DNA of 27,319 nt from an uncultured Lachnospiraceae bacterium (GTDB lineage: Bacteria > Bacillota_A > Clostridia > Lachnospirales > Lachnospiraceae). Under the pieces are notes generated by a model that searched no databases, was not told the origin of the DNA, and saw nothing but the letters and a program-made list of their open reading frames with translations. Below are positions 8,657 through 17,587 of the stretch, piece by piece. The stretch spans positions 1-27,319 of the forward strand of contig CAJUDN010000041.1 of NCBI GenBank assembly GCA_910585355.1, given 5' to 3'. Made by a program: the position numbers and the translations under genes. Position 1 is the stretch's first letter; each line of letters starts with the position of its first letter.

Positions 8657-9583
8657 ATGTTTCAGAGTGTAAGAACGAGAAAAGCAGAGATCGAAACAGC
8701 CGAGGCTGTTAACCGGGACCGGACCCTGTTTGAACAGGCGTGGATTCAATTTAAATATAACCGGCGGGCCATGCTGGGACTGGCGATTATTGTAGTTCTG
8801 CTCCTTATTGTGGCAGGAACGATCCTTACGGATATCGTGACCCATGAGGAGGTCTATAACAATTATGTGGTAAAGCAGAACCTTTATATGAAACTAAAGG
8901 GACCGAGCCTTGAGCATCCGTTAGGCTGCGATGAGTTTGGCCGGGATATGCTGTTCCGCATCCTCTGGGGAACGAAATATTCTCTGCTTTTAGGATTCTG
9001 CGCCGTAACGCTGGCTCTTTTGATCGGGGGCCCGCTGGGGATGATCGCCGGCTTCTACGGAGGCAAAACGGACAATGTGATCATGCGTATCATGGACGTT
9101 TTCATGGCATGCCCGTTCATACTCCTGGCTATGGCCATTGTTGCGGCCCTCGGGGCCAGTACAGTGAACCTCTTAATCGCTCTCGGCGTTTCCGGAATGG
9201 CTTCCTTCTCCCGCGTCACCAGGGCGGCGGTCATGTCCGTAAAAGATAAGGAGTTTGTGGAGTCGGCCAGGGCCGTTGGGGCCAACGACTTTGTTATCCT
9301 CATAAAATATATTCTTCCTAATTCCATGGCGCCAATTCTGGTACAGCTTACTTTGAGAATTGGTTCCTCCATCCTTCATGTTGCGGGACTTTCTTACATC
9401 GGCCTTGGCGTACAGCCGCCGATTCCCGAATGGGGGGCGATCCTTACGGCAGCAAAAGTGTATATGCGCGACGCATGGCATATTTCCGTATTTCCAGGTC
9501 TGTTTCTGGTAATTACCGTCGTTGCGTTTAACCTGTTCGGCGACGGGCTGCGGGATGCACTGGATCCGAAGCTTAAGAGATAG
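8657..9583 (+). CDS. Dipeptide/oligopeptide ABC transporter permease, DppC type
   Basis: A 309-aa partner permease with the N-terminal OppC-type segment ('FEQAWIQFKYNRRAMLGLAIIVVLLLIVAGTIL'), the 'HPLGCDEFGRDMLFRILWGTKYSL' signature and an EAA loop 'EFVESARAVGANDFVILIKYILPNSMAPI'. Three in-frame starts are close together: GTG 8648, ATG 8651 and ATG 8657. The GGAGG at 8644-8648 is best spaced (eight bases) for 8657, which I chose. The ribosome binding site lies inside the last codons of the preceding gene, implying coupled translation. Confidence 0.92.
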   Translation: MFQSVRTRKAEIETAEAVNRDRTLFEQAWIQFKYNRRAMLGLAIIVVLLLIVAGTILTDIVTHEEVYNNYVVKQNLYMKLKGPSLEHPLGCDEFGRDMLFRILWGTKYSLLLGFCAVTLALLIGGPLGMIAGFYGGKTDNVIMRIMDVFMACPFILLAMAIVAALGASTVNLLIALGVSGMASFSRVTRAAVMSVKDKEFVESARAVGANDFVILIKYILPNSMAPILVQLTLRIGSSILHVAGLSYIGLGVQPPIPEWGAILTAAKVYMRDAWHISVFPGLFLVITVVAFNLFGDGLRDALDPKLKR

Positions 9584-9596
9584 GGGGGAAATGCAG

Positions 9597-10586
9597 ATGG
9601 GTAAATTGCTTGAAATTAAAGACCTTCGCGTCCAGTTTGAAACCAGCGACGGAATCGTAAAAGCGTTAAACGGAATCGACATAAGCCTGGATGAGGGAAT
9701 GACCCTTGGCCTTGTCGGGGAAACCGGAGCCGGAAAGACGACGCTTGCCAAAAGCATTATGCGGATTATCCCGCAGCCGCCTGGAAAAATTATGTCAGGA
9801 GAAATTTTATACGGCGGTTCTGATATCCTTAAGATGGACATCAATGAAATCCGGAATATCCGGGGCCGTCATATTTCCATGATTTTCCAGGATCCGATGA
9901 CCTCATTAAATCCGGTTATGACGGTGGGAGATCAGATTGCGGAAACCATAAAGACTCATGAGAAAATGTCGGCTGTGGAAGCGACGAGAAAATCCTGCGA
10001 AATGCTGGAACTGGTTGGAATTAAGGCAGACCGGGCCGGCGATTATCCCCACCAGTTTTCCGGAGGCATGAAACAGCGGGTGGTGATCGCCATTGCCCTG
10101 GCATGCAATCCGAAAATACTGATTGCGGACGAGCCGACCACGGCCCTTGATGTGACGATTCAGGCGCAGGTTCTGGAGATGATGCAGAACCTGAAGAGAA
10201 AGTTCAATACGGCAACGATTCTGATCACCCATGATCTGGGCGTTGTGGCCCAGACCTGTGAGAAGGCGGCAATCATTTATGCTGGAGAGATTGTGGAATA
10301 CGGGACGGTCCATGAGATATTTAAGGATATGCGCCATCCCTATACCATCGGACTTATGAATTCCATACCGAAAATTCATATGGATGAAAAGCGTCTCCAC
10401 CCCATAGAGGGACTTATGCCGGATCCCATGGCCCTGCCGAAGGGATGCAATTTCTGTGACAGATGCCGTTTTGCGATGGAGAAATGTAAAACGGAGGAGC
10501 CGTCTATGGTGGAGGTGGGCGGAGAGCATATGGTACGCTGCTTCCGCGCCATGGAAAACTTAAGAGGAGGTTACGGGGATGAATGA
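9597..10586 (+). CDS. Peptide ABC transporter ATPase, DppD type
   Basis: A 329-aa ATPase with Walker A GETGAGKTT (41-49), canonical signature FSGGMKQRVVIAIAL, Walker B ILIADEPTTALD and switch His in 'ITHDLGVV'. The C-terminal 'GCNFCDRCRFAMEKC' plus a later Cys form the cysteine cluster that binds an iron-sulfur cluster in characterised DppD-type proteins. A G-rich box at 9583-9588 sits eight bases before the ATG at 9597; an in-frame ATG at 9591 is only two bases from it. It partners the next ATPase, which it overlaps by 8 bp. Confidence 0.92.
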   Translation: MGKLLEIKDLRVQFETSDGIVKALNGIDISLDEGMTLGLVGETGAGKTTLAKSIMRIIPQPPGKIMSGEILYGGSDILKMDINEIRNIRGRHISMIFQDPMTSLNPVMTVGDQIAETIKTHEKMSAVEATRKSCEMLELVGIKADRAGDYPHQFSGGMKQRVVIAIALACNPKILIADEPTTALDVTIQAQVLEMMQNLKRKFNTATILITHDLGVVAQTCEKAAIIYAGEIVEYGTVHEIFKDMRHPYTIGLMNSIPKIHMDEKRLHPIEGLMPDPMALPKGCNFCDRCRFAMEKCKTEEPSMVEVGGEHMVRCFRAMENLRGGYGDE

Positions 10587-11541
10587 GAAAAAAGAACTTC
10601 TGCGGGTGGAACATCTGAAAAAGTATTTTTCGACTCCCCGTGGAATGCTTCTGGCTGTAGATGATATTACATTTGGACTGAATGCCGGTGAAACACTGGG
10701 AGTTGTAGGTGAGTCAGGGTGCGGAAAATCCACGCTGGGACGCGCAATTCTCAGACTTCACGAACCGACCGGTGGAAAAGTGATTTTCGAAGGTGAGAAT
10801 ATTCTGGAGTATGATAAAAAGAAAATGAAACAGAAACGTTCTGATATGCAGATCATTTTCCAGGATCCGTATTCTTCTTTAAATCCCAGGATGACAGTCA
10901 GCCAGTCGATTGCGGCGCCGTTAATGATCCAGGGAATTTATAAGGCCAGTGAAAAAGATAAAATCCAGAAGAAAGTGGATGAAATGATGGAGCTTGTGGG
11001 TCTTGCAAAGAGATTCGCAAACTCTTACCCCCACGAGCTGGACGGCGGGAGAAGACAGAGGATCGGGATTGCCAGGGCTTTGTCTTTGAATCCTAAATTT
11101 ATCGTGTGCGATGAGCCGGTTTCGGCTCTGGATGTGTCGATCCAGGCGCAGGTACTGAACCTGATGCAGGATCTTCAGGAAAAACTGGGACTTACATACC
11201 TGTTCATTACCCATAATTTAAGTGTGGTGAAACACCTTTCGGACAGAATTATGGTGATGTATCTGGGCCAGATGGTGGAGCTTGCAGAGCCGAAGGAACT
11301 GTTTTCCAATCCGCAGCACCCCTATACAAAGGCGCTTCTCTCGGCGATTCCCACGCCGGATCCCGATCAGAAGATGGACTGCGTGGTGTTAAAAGGGGAG
11401 CTGACCTCTCCTATCAATGTTCCCGAGGGATGCCGCTTCGCCAAAAGATGTATCTATGCAAGACCAGATTGTGAGACACGTAAGGTAGACATGAAGGAGA
11501 TAAGCCCCGGCCATTTCGTTTCTTGCCACCTTTGTGAATAA
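10579..11541 (+). CDS. Peptide ABC transporter ATPase, DppF type, variant signature
   Basis: A 320-aa second ATPase of the importer, with Walker A GESGCGKST, Walker B FIVCDEPVSALD, switch His in 'ITHNLSVV' and a C-terminal cysteine group ('GCRFAKRC', 'SCHLC'). The ABC signature reads ELDGGRRQRIGIARAL instead of LSGGxxQR, replacing the key Ser with Asp. DppD keeps a normal signature, so the two composite ATP sites should be unequal. I recall LDGGR as recurring in Firmicute DppF-like proteins, so it is probably an inherited variant. AGGAGG lies eight bases before the ATG. Confidence 0.92.
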   Translation: MNEKKELLRVEHLKKYFSTPRGMLLAVDDITFGLNAGETLGVVGESGCGKSTLGRAILRLHEPTGGKVIFEGENILEYDKKKMKQKRSDMQIIFQDPYSSLNPRMTVSQSIAAPLMIQGIYKASEKDKIQKKVDEMMELVGLAKRFANSYPHELDGGRRQRIGIARALSLNPKFIVCDEPVSALDVSIQAQVLNLMQDLQEKLGLTYLFITHNLSVVKHLSDRIMVMYLGQMVELAEPKELFSNPQHPYTKALLSAIPTPDPDQKMDCVVLKGELTSPINVPEGCRFAKRCIYARPDCETRKVDMKEISPGHFVSCHLCE

Positions 11542-11578
11542 AAAACTACTCTCAAAAAAGAAAACAGGAGGACAACGT

Positions 11579-13159
11579 ATGAAGAAAGTTACCGCAATGT
11601 TACTGGCAGCGTCAATGGTCCTGTCACTGGCAGGGTGTTCACAGAAGGCGAAGGAGGCGCCGGCTGGGACTGGCTCAGGAAACAGCGCCGCTGCTACGGA
11701 GGCGCCGGCTGCCGACCGGAAAGTGAAGGATGAGATTGTATTTGCCCAGAGCTCTGATCTCACGACCATGAACCCCTATATCGGTACCCAGGAGCGCGCC
11801 TATTCCCTGACAAATCATATGTATGATACGCTGCTGGTCTATGACAGCGAAATGAATATGAGCTGCAGCCTGGCAGAAAGCTATGAGTGGGTTGATGATC
11901 TTACTTTACAGATTAATCTGGTGCATGATGTGAAGTTCCACAATGGCGACCCGCTGACCGCTGAGGATGTTATTTTTACATTTGAAAAGAGAGCGGAGCG
12001 CGGCAGCGCGTTTAAGAATTACATTGATGTGCCAAATATGCAGGCAAAGGATGATTTTACGGTAATTGTTCCGTTCACATCTCCGCATCCGTCCTTTATT
12101 TACCAGCTGACGGACCCGGCTTTCGGAATTGTGCCGAAGAAATATTTTGAGTCTGTGGGTGAGGAAGGTTTTGCAAAGGCTCCCATTGGAAGCGGCCCAT
12201 ATAAGTTAAAAGACTATGTGACCGGCGACTATTATACACTGGAGCGTTTTGACGATTACTGGGGCGGTCCGGCCAAAACAAAGTATCTGACCATGAAAAT
12301 TGTTCCGGAGGCAGGACAGAGAACGATTATGCTGGAAACCGGGGAAATTGACGTGGCCTATGAGATTCCGTATGTGGACGCGACGAAGATTCAGGACAAT
12401 GATGATCTCCAGTTCTTATCCACACCATCCATGAAGATCGTTATGTTCTACTTAAACACCCAGTCTGCAACTCCGGTAAATGACAGCCGCGTCCGCCAGG
12501 CAATCGAGTATGCGATTGATAAGGAAGCAATCGTACAGGCAGTATGTTATGGATATGGCTCTGTCGCTTATGCGATCGTTCCGGATTCTGTATCTGAGTA
12601 TAAGGAAGTGAGGGAACCGCATGTTTACGATCTGGAGAAGGCGAAAGCGCTGATGAAGGAAGCCGGATGTGAGGACGGATTCACTATGGAGCTCTGGACA
12701 AGCTCCGTGCAGACGAATACGGAAATCTGTCAGGTTGTCCAGGAGCAGCTGGCAGCAATCAACATTAAGGCGGAAATTTCTGTTCAGGACGCCAATACCA
12801 TTGACACAAGAATTGACGCAGGCGATGAATTTGGTATGGAATTGCACTTCTATTCCTGCAACAGCGGCCATGCGGAGTATACGTTGTCCAACATCCTCCC
12901 CACAGGCATGATGAGAAATGACTGCCGGTTCAGTAACGCAGAATACGACAAGACCTATGAGGAATGGCTTGTAACCACTGACGAGGCAAAGAGAGAAGAA
13001 CTCCTGACAACGATGTATGAGATCCAGAATCAGGAAACTCCGGTTGTGCCGCTCTATAATGAAGTAAAGATTCTGGGAGCGACAAAGAACCTGGATGGCT
13101 TTAAGTTAAGCCGTATCGGAGCCCATCAATATCAGGATGCAGTCGTATATGAGGATTAG
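11579..13159 (+). CDS. Peptide-binding lipoprotein of ABC importer, family 5
   Basis: A 526-aa extracytoplasmic solute-binding protein (SBP_bac_5, DppA/OppA-like). The signal sequence 'MKKVTAMLLAASMVLSLAGC' ends in a clear LAGC lipobox. A low-complexity Gly/Ala/Thr linker follows, then the mature domain beginning near 'IVFAQSSDLTTMNPYIG'. The block 'LTLQINLVHDVKFHNGDPLTAEDVIFTFE' is the family hallmark. The ATG at 11579 has AGGAGG seven bases upstream; the in-frame ATG at 11534 lacks one and would put a charged extension before the signal peptide. As the last operon gene it delivers peptide to the DppBC-like permease. Confidence 0.92.
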   Translation: MKKVTAMLLAASMVLSLAGCSQKAKEAPAGTGSGNSAAATEAPAADRKVKDEIVFAQSSDLTTMNPYIGTQERAYSLTNHMYDTLLVYDSEMNMSCSLAESYEWVDDLTLQINLVHDVKFHNGDPLTAEDVIFTFEKRAERGSAFKNYIDVPNMQAKDDFTVIVPFTSPHPSFIYQLTDPAFGIVPKKYFESVGEEGFAKAPIGSGPYKLKDYVTGDYYTLERFDDYWGGPAKTKYLTMKIVPEAGQRTIMLETGEIDVAYEIPYVDATKIQDNDDLQFLSTPSMKIVMFYLNTQSATPVNDSRVRQAIEYAIDKEAIVQAVCYGYGSVAYAIVPDSVSEYKEVREPHVYDLEKAKALMKEAGCEDGFTMELWTSSVQTNTEICQVVQEQLAAINIKAEISVQDANTIDTRIDAGDEFGMELHFYSCNSGHAEYTLSNILPTGMMRNDCRFSNAEYDKTYEEWLVTTDEAKREELLTTMYEIQNQETPVVPLYNEVKILGATKNLDGFKLSRIGAHQYQDAVVYED

Positions 13160-13297
13160 CGTACTGTCCGCATGATACCCGGCGGGACGATACAATATAA
13201 CGCGCCCCGGTTTATCGAAAAGGCAGTTTTACGACGGCCAAGCGGTGGCTGCGGCCGGAAAATCCAACGCAGAAGATATTTTACATCAGGAAAAGAC

Positions 13298-13339
13298 AAG
13301 GGGGTTCGCAGACGGAGAAATCCGCAGGCGGGCTCCCTT
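13298..13339 (+). terminator. Imperfect long hairpin, possible weak terminator of the peptide operon
   Basis: A 19-bp imperfect stem with a GAAA loop (13317-13320) has arms 13298-13316 and 13321-13339, with a few mismatches and G-U pairs. Only three T follow, so termination would be weak; it could instead stabilise mRNA 3' ends. Confidence 0.4.
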
Positions 13340-13374
13340 TGCTGTGCACAGGCGTCCCGACCGCCCCAAAATGG

Positions 13375-13403
13375 TGGACAACCCTTTCTTTTTAGATTAT
13401 AAT
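13375..13403 (+). promoter_or_regulatory. SigA-type promoter for the response regulator operon
   Basis: TGGACA (13375-13380), a 17-bp spacer and a perfect TATAAT (13398-13403). The start would be near 13410, about 53 nt before the regulator ATG. Confidence 0.7.
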
Positions 13404-13462
13404 GGATTTTGACAAAGAAAAACCGAACCAGATAAAGAGATCTGGATGGAAGGGGAAATCCG

Positions 13463-15070
13463 ATGCTAAAAGTGCTGATTGCGGATGATGAGAAGAAGGT
13501 ATGCCAGCTGATAGAAAAGCTTGTGGACTGGGAAGCGCTTGACATGCAGGTAACGGCTGTGGCGGAAAACGGAATCGAGGCTCTTGAAAAAATTAAGGAG
13601 TACAGCCCGGATATTGCCCTTACGGATATCCGAATGCCCGGATATGACGGTCTGGAGCTGGTGCGGCTGGGGAAAGAGCATAATCCGAAAATGGAATTTG
13701 TCATTATCAGCGGATACCGCCATTTTGAATATGCACAGTCGGCAATCCGTTATGGAGTGAACGCGTATCTTTTAAAGCCCATCAAGAAGGAAGAGCTGAA
13801 CGAGACGTTACGAAAACTTGGGGAACAGTTGAGGGAAAAGACGGACCAGTTAAGCTATGCGGAAAAGGTACAGCTGACTTTAAAAAGCGATAAGGAAACT
13901 TTAAGACAGACGTTTCTGTCGGGAATTGTATACCGGAGAAATAAGGAGTGGCTGAAAAAGCCGATTGAAGATATCAATCGGGAATTTCATTATGCCATGC
14001 AGCCGGGCTGGTTCGGAATCGCGATCCTTAAAATGGACGGGCATGTATTCGATGATGAAAAGAGCCGGCGGTTCATGGCGGATAAGGCGCACAGCGTCGC
14101 AAAACAGCTGTTTTCGGACTGTACCCTGGAATATGAAATCCTTGCGGCGGGGGGATTTTTCTACTTTCTATTAAACTTTAGGGAGGAGCAGAAAAGTACT
14201 GTCCGCCGGCAGATAAAAAATCTGCTGGATCAGCTTAAGATCCAGGGCGGTATCCTGGAGGATTTTGCGGTGACAATTTCTGTGGGCAGTCTGCATGATT
14301 CTCCGGAAGGCCTGGAAAGCTCCTTAAAAAATGCAAGAATTTTGATGGAGGAACGGCTGATTTCGGGGACCGGAAAGCTTCTGGAGGGAGATATTGCCGT
14401 TTCAGGGTCTTTTGCGGAGAGCGAGCTGTTTACAGAATTTAACACCAGAATGTCCCAGGCTCTGGAGACTCTGGAAGTATTTACCGTGCGGGAGGCCATG
14501 CTCCAGCTGAAAAGTCAGATGCTTGCCATGAAAGGGGTCACCGGCCATGAGATCCTGCAGATGACGAAGGAAGTCTGCAACCTGTATCTTTTCTTCATGA
14601 AGAATTACCGGATACGGATTGAGGAAGATTTTCTGGAAAACTACAATGCGGGGGCGGAAAACTGCTCTTCAGCAGCCGAGCTTTTTGATTATATGATACG
14701 GAAGATAACAACCTCCTACGAGAAGGCGGCCAGACGGAAGCGCCAGGATGAGAACCGTCCTGTGCGGATGGTGAAAAAATATGTGGCGGGCCATTACGGG
14801 GAGCCGTTAAGTTTAGAGCAGGTCGGCGCTGTGGCCGGTCTTTCTCCTGCTTATCTGAGCACCGTATTTAAAAAGGATACGGGCATGACTTTTTTAGAAT
14901 ATCTTTCCAAGGTGCGGATGGATATGGCGAAGCAGTTCCTTAAAGAGACAAGTCTTACGGTGGCTGATATCTGTGAGAGGGTGGGATACAGCGATGTGCG
15001 ATACTTTACAAAAACATTTGCCAAATACTCGGGCCTCAAGCCGAACGAGTATAGAAAGCTGTATTCATGA
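13463..15070 (+). CDS. AraC-type response regulator, YesN-like
   Basis: A 535-aa two-component regulator. The N-terminal receiver domain (1-120) has acidic residues D8/D9, phospho-acceptor D55 ('LTDIRMPGYDG'), switch S83 and K105. The middle (about 125-425) is a long region without a motif I recognise. The last ~105 residues are an AraC double helix-turn-helix ('PLSLEQVGAVAGLSPAYLSTVFKKDTG', 'ADICERVGYSDVRYFTKTFAKYSGLKPNEYR'). AAGGGG is seven bases before the ATG. Its stop overlaps the kinase start by 4 bp (ATGA). In this class the regulator usually activates a neighbouring sugar transporter; here that is the Rbs-like locus downstream. Confidence 0.93.
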   Translation: MLKVLIADDEKKVCQLIEKLVDWEALDMQVTAVAENGIEALEKIKEYSPDIALTDIRMPGYDGLELVRLGKEHNPKMEFVIISGYRHFEYAQSAIRYGVNAYLLKPIKKEELNETLRKLGEQLREKTDQLSYAEKVQLTLKSDKETLRQTFLSGIVYRRNKEWLKKPIEDINREFHYAMQPGWFGIAILKMDGHVFDDEKSRRFMADKAHSVAKQLFSDCTLEYEILAAGGFFYFLLNFREEQKSTVRRQIKNLLDQLKIQGGILEDFAVTISVGSLHDSPEGLESSLKNARILMEERLISGTGKLLEGDIAVSGSFAESELFTEFNTRMSQALETLEVFTVREAMLQLKSQMLAMKGVTGHEILQMTKEVCNLYLFFMKNYRIRIEEDFLENYNAGAENCSSAAELFDYMIRKITTSYEKAARRKRQDENRPVRMVKKYVAGHYGEPLSLEQVGAVAGLSPAYLSTVFKKDTGMTFLEYLSKVRMDMAKQFLKETSLTVADICERVGYSDVRYFTKTFAKYSGLKPNEYRKLYS

Positions 15071-16092
15071 GCAGAAAAAAGAAATTTATATCAGAACGTC
15101 TGAAGGCCGGAGCGGTTCTGGGCGCGGCGCTTTTTCTGGCAGCCCTGGGATATATCTGGGCTGTCAGCTTTAAAACATCCATCGGATTTTTGCCGGCCTT
15201 TGTTTTTACGCTTGGTATCTTTGGATATCTGTGCGTTATTTATCATCTTGTCTTTAAGCCCTACCGGGAGACAAAGAAGATTTATGAACAATTTGTCATG
15301 GGATATGTGCTGAACGATCTGTTTCAGGCCCGCTACCCCCTTACTCCGGAGAGCCAGCAGGCAGTCCAGAAGCTCAATGAGATGATAGACAGGAATAACC
15401 TCATAAGCGTTTCTAAAAAGCAGGCCGAATATCTGGCGCTTCAAAATCAAATCAATCCCCATTTCCTTTACAATACGCTGGAAGGAATCCGGAGCGAGGC
15501 TTTAATCGCGGGACTGGACAACATTGCGGAAATGACCGAGGCCCTTGCGACCTTTTTCCGCTATACGATTTCGCAGGTGGAGCATCTGGTAACCCTGGAG
15601 GATGAGTTGGCGAATATAGAAAACTATTACTATATCCAGCAGTTCCGGTTTGGGGACAAGCTTACTTTAAGCATAGAATACGAGCGGGACGATGATGATT
15701 TCAGTGAACTGGAGGTACTCCGGTACCGCCTTCCAAAGCTGACACTGCAGCCCATTGTGGAAAATTCCATCTATCACGGAATTGAAAGGAAGATCGGCAG
15801 GGGCCGTCTCGTTATCCGGATCGGGATCAGCAACGAGCGGATGAGAATCCGGATCTCCGACGATGGCCTCGGAATGTCAGAGGAAAAATTAAAGCAGCTG
15901 AATGAAAAGTTAAGGCGTCTGTCTGTGGATGACGTGGAGGAGCAGACCGGCCAAAAGGGCGGGATCGCCGTGGTCAACGTCAATAACCGCATTAAACTGT
16001 TATTTGGGGAGGAATATGGTATTAATGTGTACAGCCGGGAAGGCGTCGGCACGGATGTGCTGATTAATCTTCCGCTGGTACAGGATTCCTGA
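15067..16092 (+). CDS. Sensor histidine kinase, YesM/LytS-like, minimal sensor
   Basis: A 341-aa membrane kinase. Two hydrophobic segments (about 13-33 and 40-62) are joined by only a few residues, so there is no extracytoplasmic sensing domain. YesM homologues usually have a ligand-binding domain of well over 100 residues there. After a linker, 'ALQNQINPHFLYNTLEGIR' contains phospho-acceptor H132, followed by the N-box 'PIVENSIYHGIE' and G-box 'ISDDGLGM' of the HATPase domain. The start overlaps the regulator stop by 4 bp and has a weak ribosome binding site, implying coupling. Lack of a sensor suggests the signal comes from a partner, possibly the degenerate ABC protein encoded 16 bp downstream or the transporter itself. 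Confidence 0.92.
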   Translation: MSRKKKFISERLKAGAVLGAALFLAALGYIWAVSFKTSIGFLPAFVFTLGIFGYLCVIYHLVFKPYRETKKIYEQFVMGYVLNDLFQARYPLTPESQQAVQKLNEMIDRNNLISVSKKQAEYLALQNQINPHFLYNTLEGIRSEALIAGLDNIAEMTEALATFFRYTISQVEHLVTLEDELANIENYYYIQQFRFGDKLTLSIEYERDDDDFSELEVLRYRLPKLTLQPIVENSIYHGIERKIGRGRLVIRIGISNERMRIRISDDGLGMSEEKLKQLNEKLRRLSVDDVEEQTGQKGGIAVVNVNNRIKLLFGEEYGINVYSREGVGTDVLINLPLVQDS

Positions 16093-16108
16093 GGCCGGGG
16101 AGGCGTAT

Positions 16109-17554
16109 ATGAAGAAAGAACTGCTCCGCATGGATCACGTAAGTCTCATAAAAAATGGAGAGACTTTTCTTGATAATCTGAATTTCCAGATGTTTACAGG
16201 AGAGATCATGGGGTTAGTCGGCCGTAACAACAAAGGTCATGACCAGCTCATTGACCTTATCTGTCATAACCATAACATTTCTTTTGGGACCGTGTGGTAC
16301 AATGGAAGAATCGTAAACAGCTATTCTTACAGTGACAACAGCGATAATAAGGTATATGTCATTGAGCAGAAAAGCCGCCTGGTAGAGGGCTTAAGCGTGG
16401 TGGATAACCTGTTTGTCCTGCGAAAAGGGTTTAAAAAATATTTTATTAATGAAAATGTCCTTTATGTGCAGGCGCGAAAGTTCTTACAGGAAAACGGAAT
16501 CCAGGTGGATATACAAAAGCGTGTGGTTAATTTAACACCTTTGGAGCGCTGCCTGGCGGAGCTTTCCAAGGCTCTGCTTTCTGGATGCAGGCTGGTCATT
16601 GTGGATAATCCGGGGAACTTTTTAAGCAAGCATGAGCTGACGGAATTTCAGAAAATGTTAAAAAAGATGAAGGACAAAGGTATGGCGGTCCTTTACATTG
16701 GAAATCATCATGAGGATGTATTCCGGGTGGCGGACAGGACTTCTCTGTATACGGACGGACGAATTGATAAAGTGTTTGAGCGGGATGAAATGACCGATGA
16801 GGCCATGGCGCCCTATATTACCGACTGGAATATTAAGGGACCGGATCCGGAACCGGAATCAGACGAGGGCGTGATGCATTTCCATTACGTTTATGCGGGA
16901 AACCTTCAGGGCTTGCGGTTTGTTCTGAACAAAGGAGAATGCGTGACTCTTTTAGACGTGGACAACCGGATTGCGGAGGATGTGGCAGGACTTCTCTGCG
17001 GCAGGCTTACATGTGAAAAGGGGCGCATTACCCTGGAGCATAAACCATATACACCGGCGAAAGCCGCCAGGTATCTGGATGAGGGAATTGCACTGATTCC
17101 GAAGGACTGTGTGGAGCGCCTCCTGTTTTGGGACAGGACATATATGGAAAATCTGACCTTTCTTCTGGACAGGAAGCTGAAAAAAAGTCTGATGTCTAGA
17201 AAAATCTTCCGGAGCATCCGCAACGAGTATGAGCCTCTCGTGGGAAAGGCCATCCATGAGACGAATATTTCCAACCTGCAGTTTCCGGAGCAGATTGCTC
17301 TGGTTTATTATAAGATGCAGCTTCTGCACCCGCGGGTGCTGGTCTGCATCCAGCCTCTGGCCAAGGGAGATATGTTTACCCGCATGAAAATCCTGGAGCT
17401 TCTCCGGGGAATCCTCTCCCAGGGAACAGCCGTGCTTATTATCACAACCAATGTTTCAGACACATTGGATATTTCAGATCGTCTGCTCATTGTGGAAAAG
17501 GGAGCCTGCACGGCATCCTATGAAAAAAATGAGTTCAACCGCATCGTCCGGTGA
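16109..17554 (+). CDS. Degenerate RbsA-like double-ABC protein (predicted pseudo-ATPase)
   Basis: A 481-aa protein with the length and two-halves layout of a sugar ABC ATPase such as RbsA, but with the catalytic motifs gone. In half one, Walker A is 'GRNNKGHDQ' (38-46), so the P-loop Lys is His; the signature is 'LTPLERCLAELSKAL'; Walker B is 'VIVDNPG', with Asn for the catalytic Glu. In half two, the Walker A region reads 'LLDVDNRIAED', the signature 'NLQFPEQIALVYYKM', and Walker B 'VLVCIQPLAKG'. The frame is uninterrupted and has a good GGGGAGG site five bases before the ATG, so this is not a recent pseudogene. It is cotranscribed with the two-component pair and followed by a terminator that separates it from the real transporter. 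I infer a regulatory scaffold that binds the permease or kinase; direct evidence is absent. Confidence 0.85.
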   Translation: MKKELLRMDHVSLIKNGETFLDNLNFQMFTGEIMGLVGRNNKGHDQLIDLICHNHNISFGTVWYNGRIVNSYSYSDNSDNKVYVIEQKSRLVEGLSVVDNLFVLRKGFKKYFINENVLYVQARKFLQENGIQVDIQKRVVNLTPLERCLAELSKALLSGCRLVIVDNPGNFLSKHELTEFQKMLKKMKDKGMAVLYIGNHHEDVFRVADRTSLYTDGRIDKVFERDEMTDEAMAPYITDWNIKGPDPEPESDEGVMHFHYVYAGNLQGLRFVLNKGECVTLLDVDNRIAEDVAGLLCGRLTCEKGRITLEHKPYTPAKAARYLDEGIALIPKDCVERLLFWDRTYMENLTFLLDRKLKKSLMSRKIFRSIRNEYEPLVGKAIHETNISNLQFPEQIALVYYKMQLLHPRVLVCIQPLAKGDMFTRMKILELLRGILSQGTAVLIITTNVSDTLDISDRLLIVEKGACTASYEKNEFNRIVR

Positions 17555-17587
17555 GGAGAAAGCGCTGCAAAGAATCAAAAGATTGTC

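Larger units (their letters stand above)
13160..13462. other. Intergenic region between peptide operon and sugar-locus regulator
   Basis: These 303 bp hold no gene I can support. They contain an imperfect hairpin (13298-13339) and a promoter (13375-13403). A second, weaker candidate is TTGACA at 13409 with GATAAA 16 bp downstream. The first ~135 bp show no clear structure. Confidence 0.5.

Noticed and set aside
13185..13200. TACAAT/TATAAC promoter-like bases after the peptide-binding gene
   Set aside because: No acceptable -35 at the right distance; the TGGACA-TATAAT pair at 13375-13403 is far better.
16109..17554. Reading the degenerate ABC gene as a decaying pseudogene
   Set aside because: There is no frameshift or stop over 481 codons, and length and ribosome binding site are normal, so a maintained non-catalytic protein is more likely.
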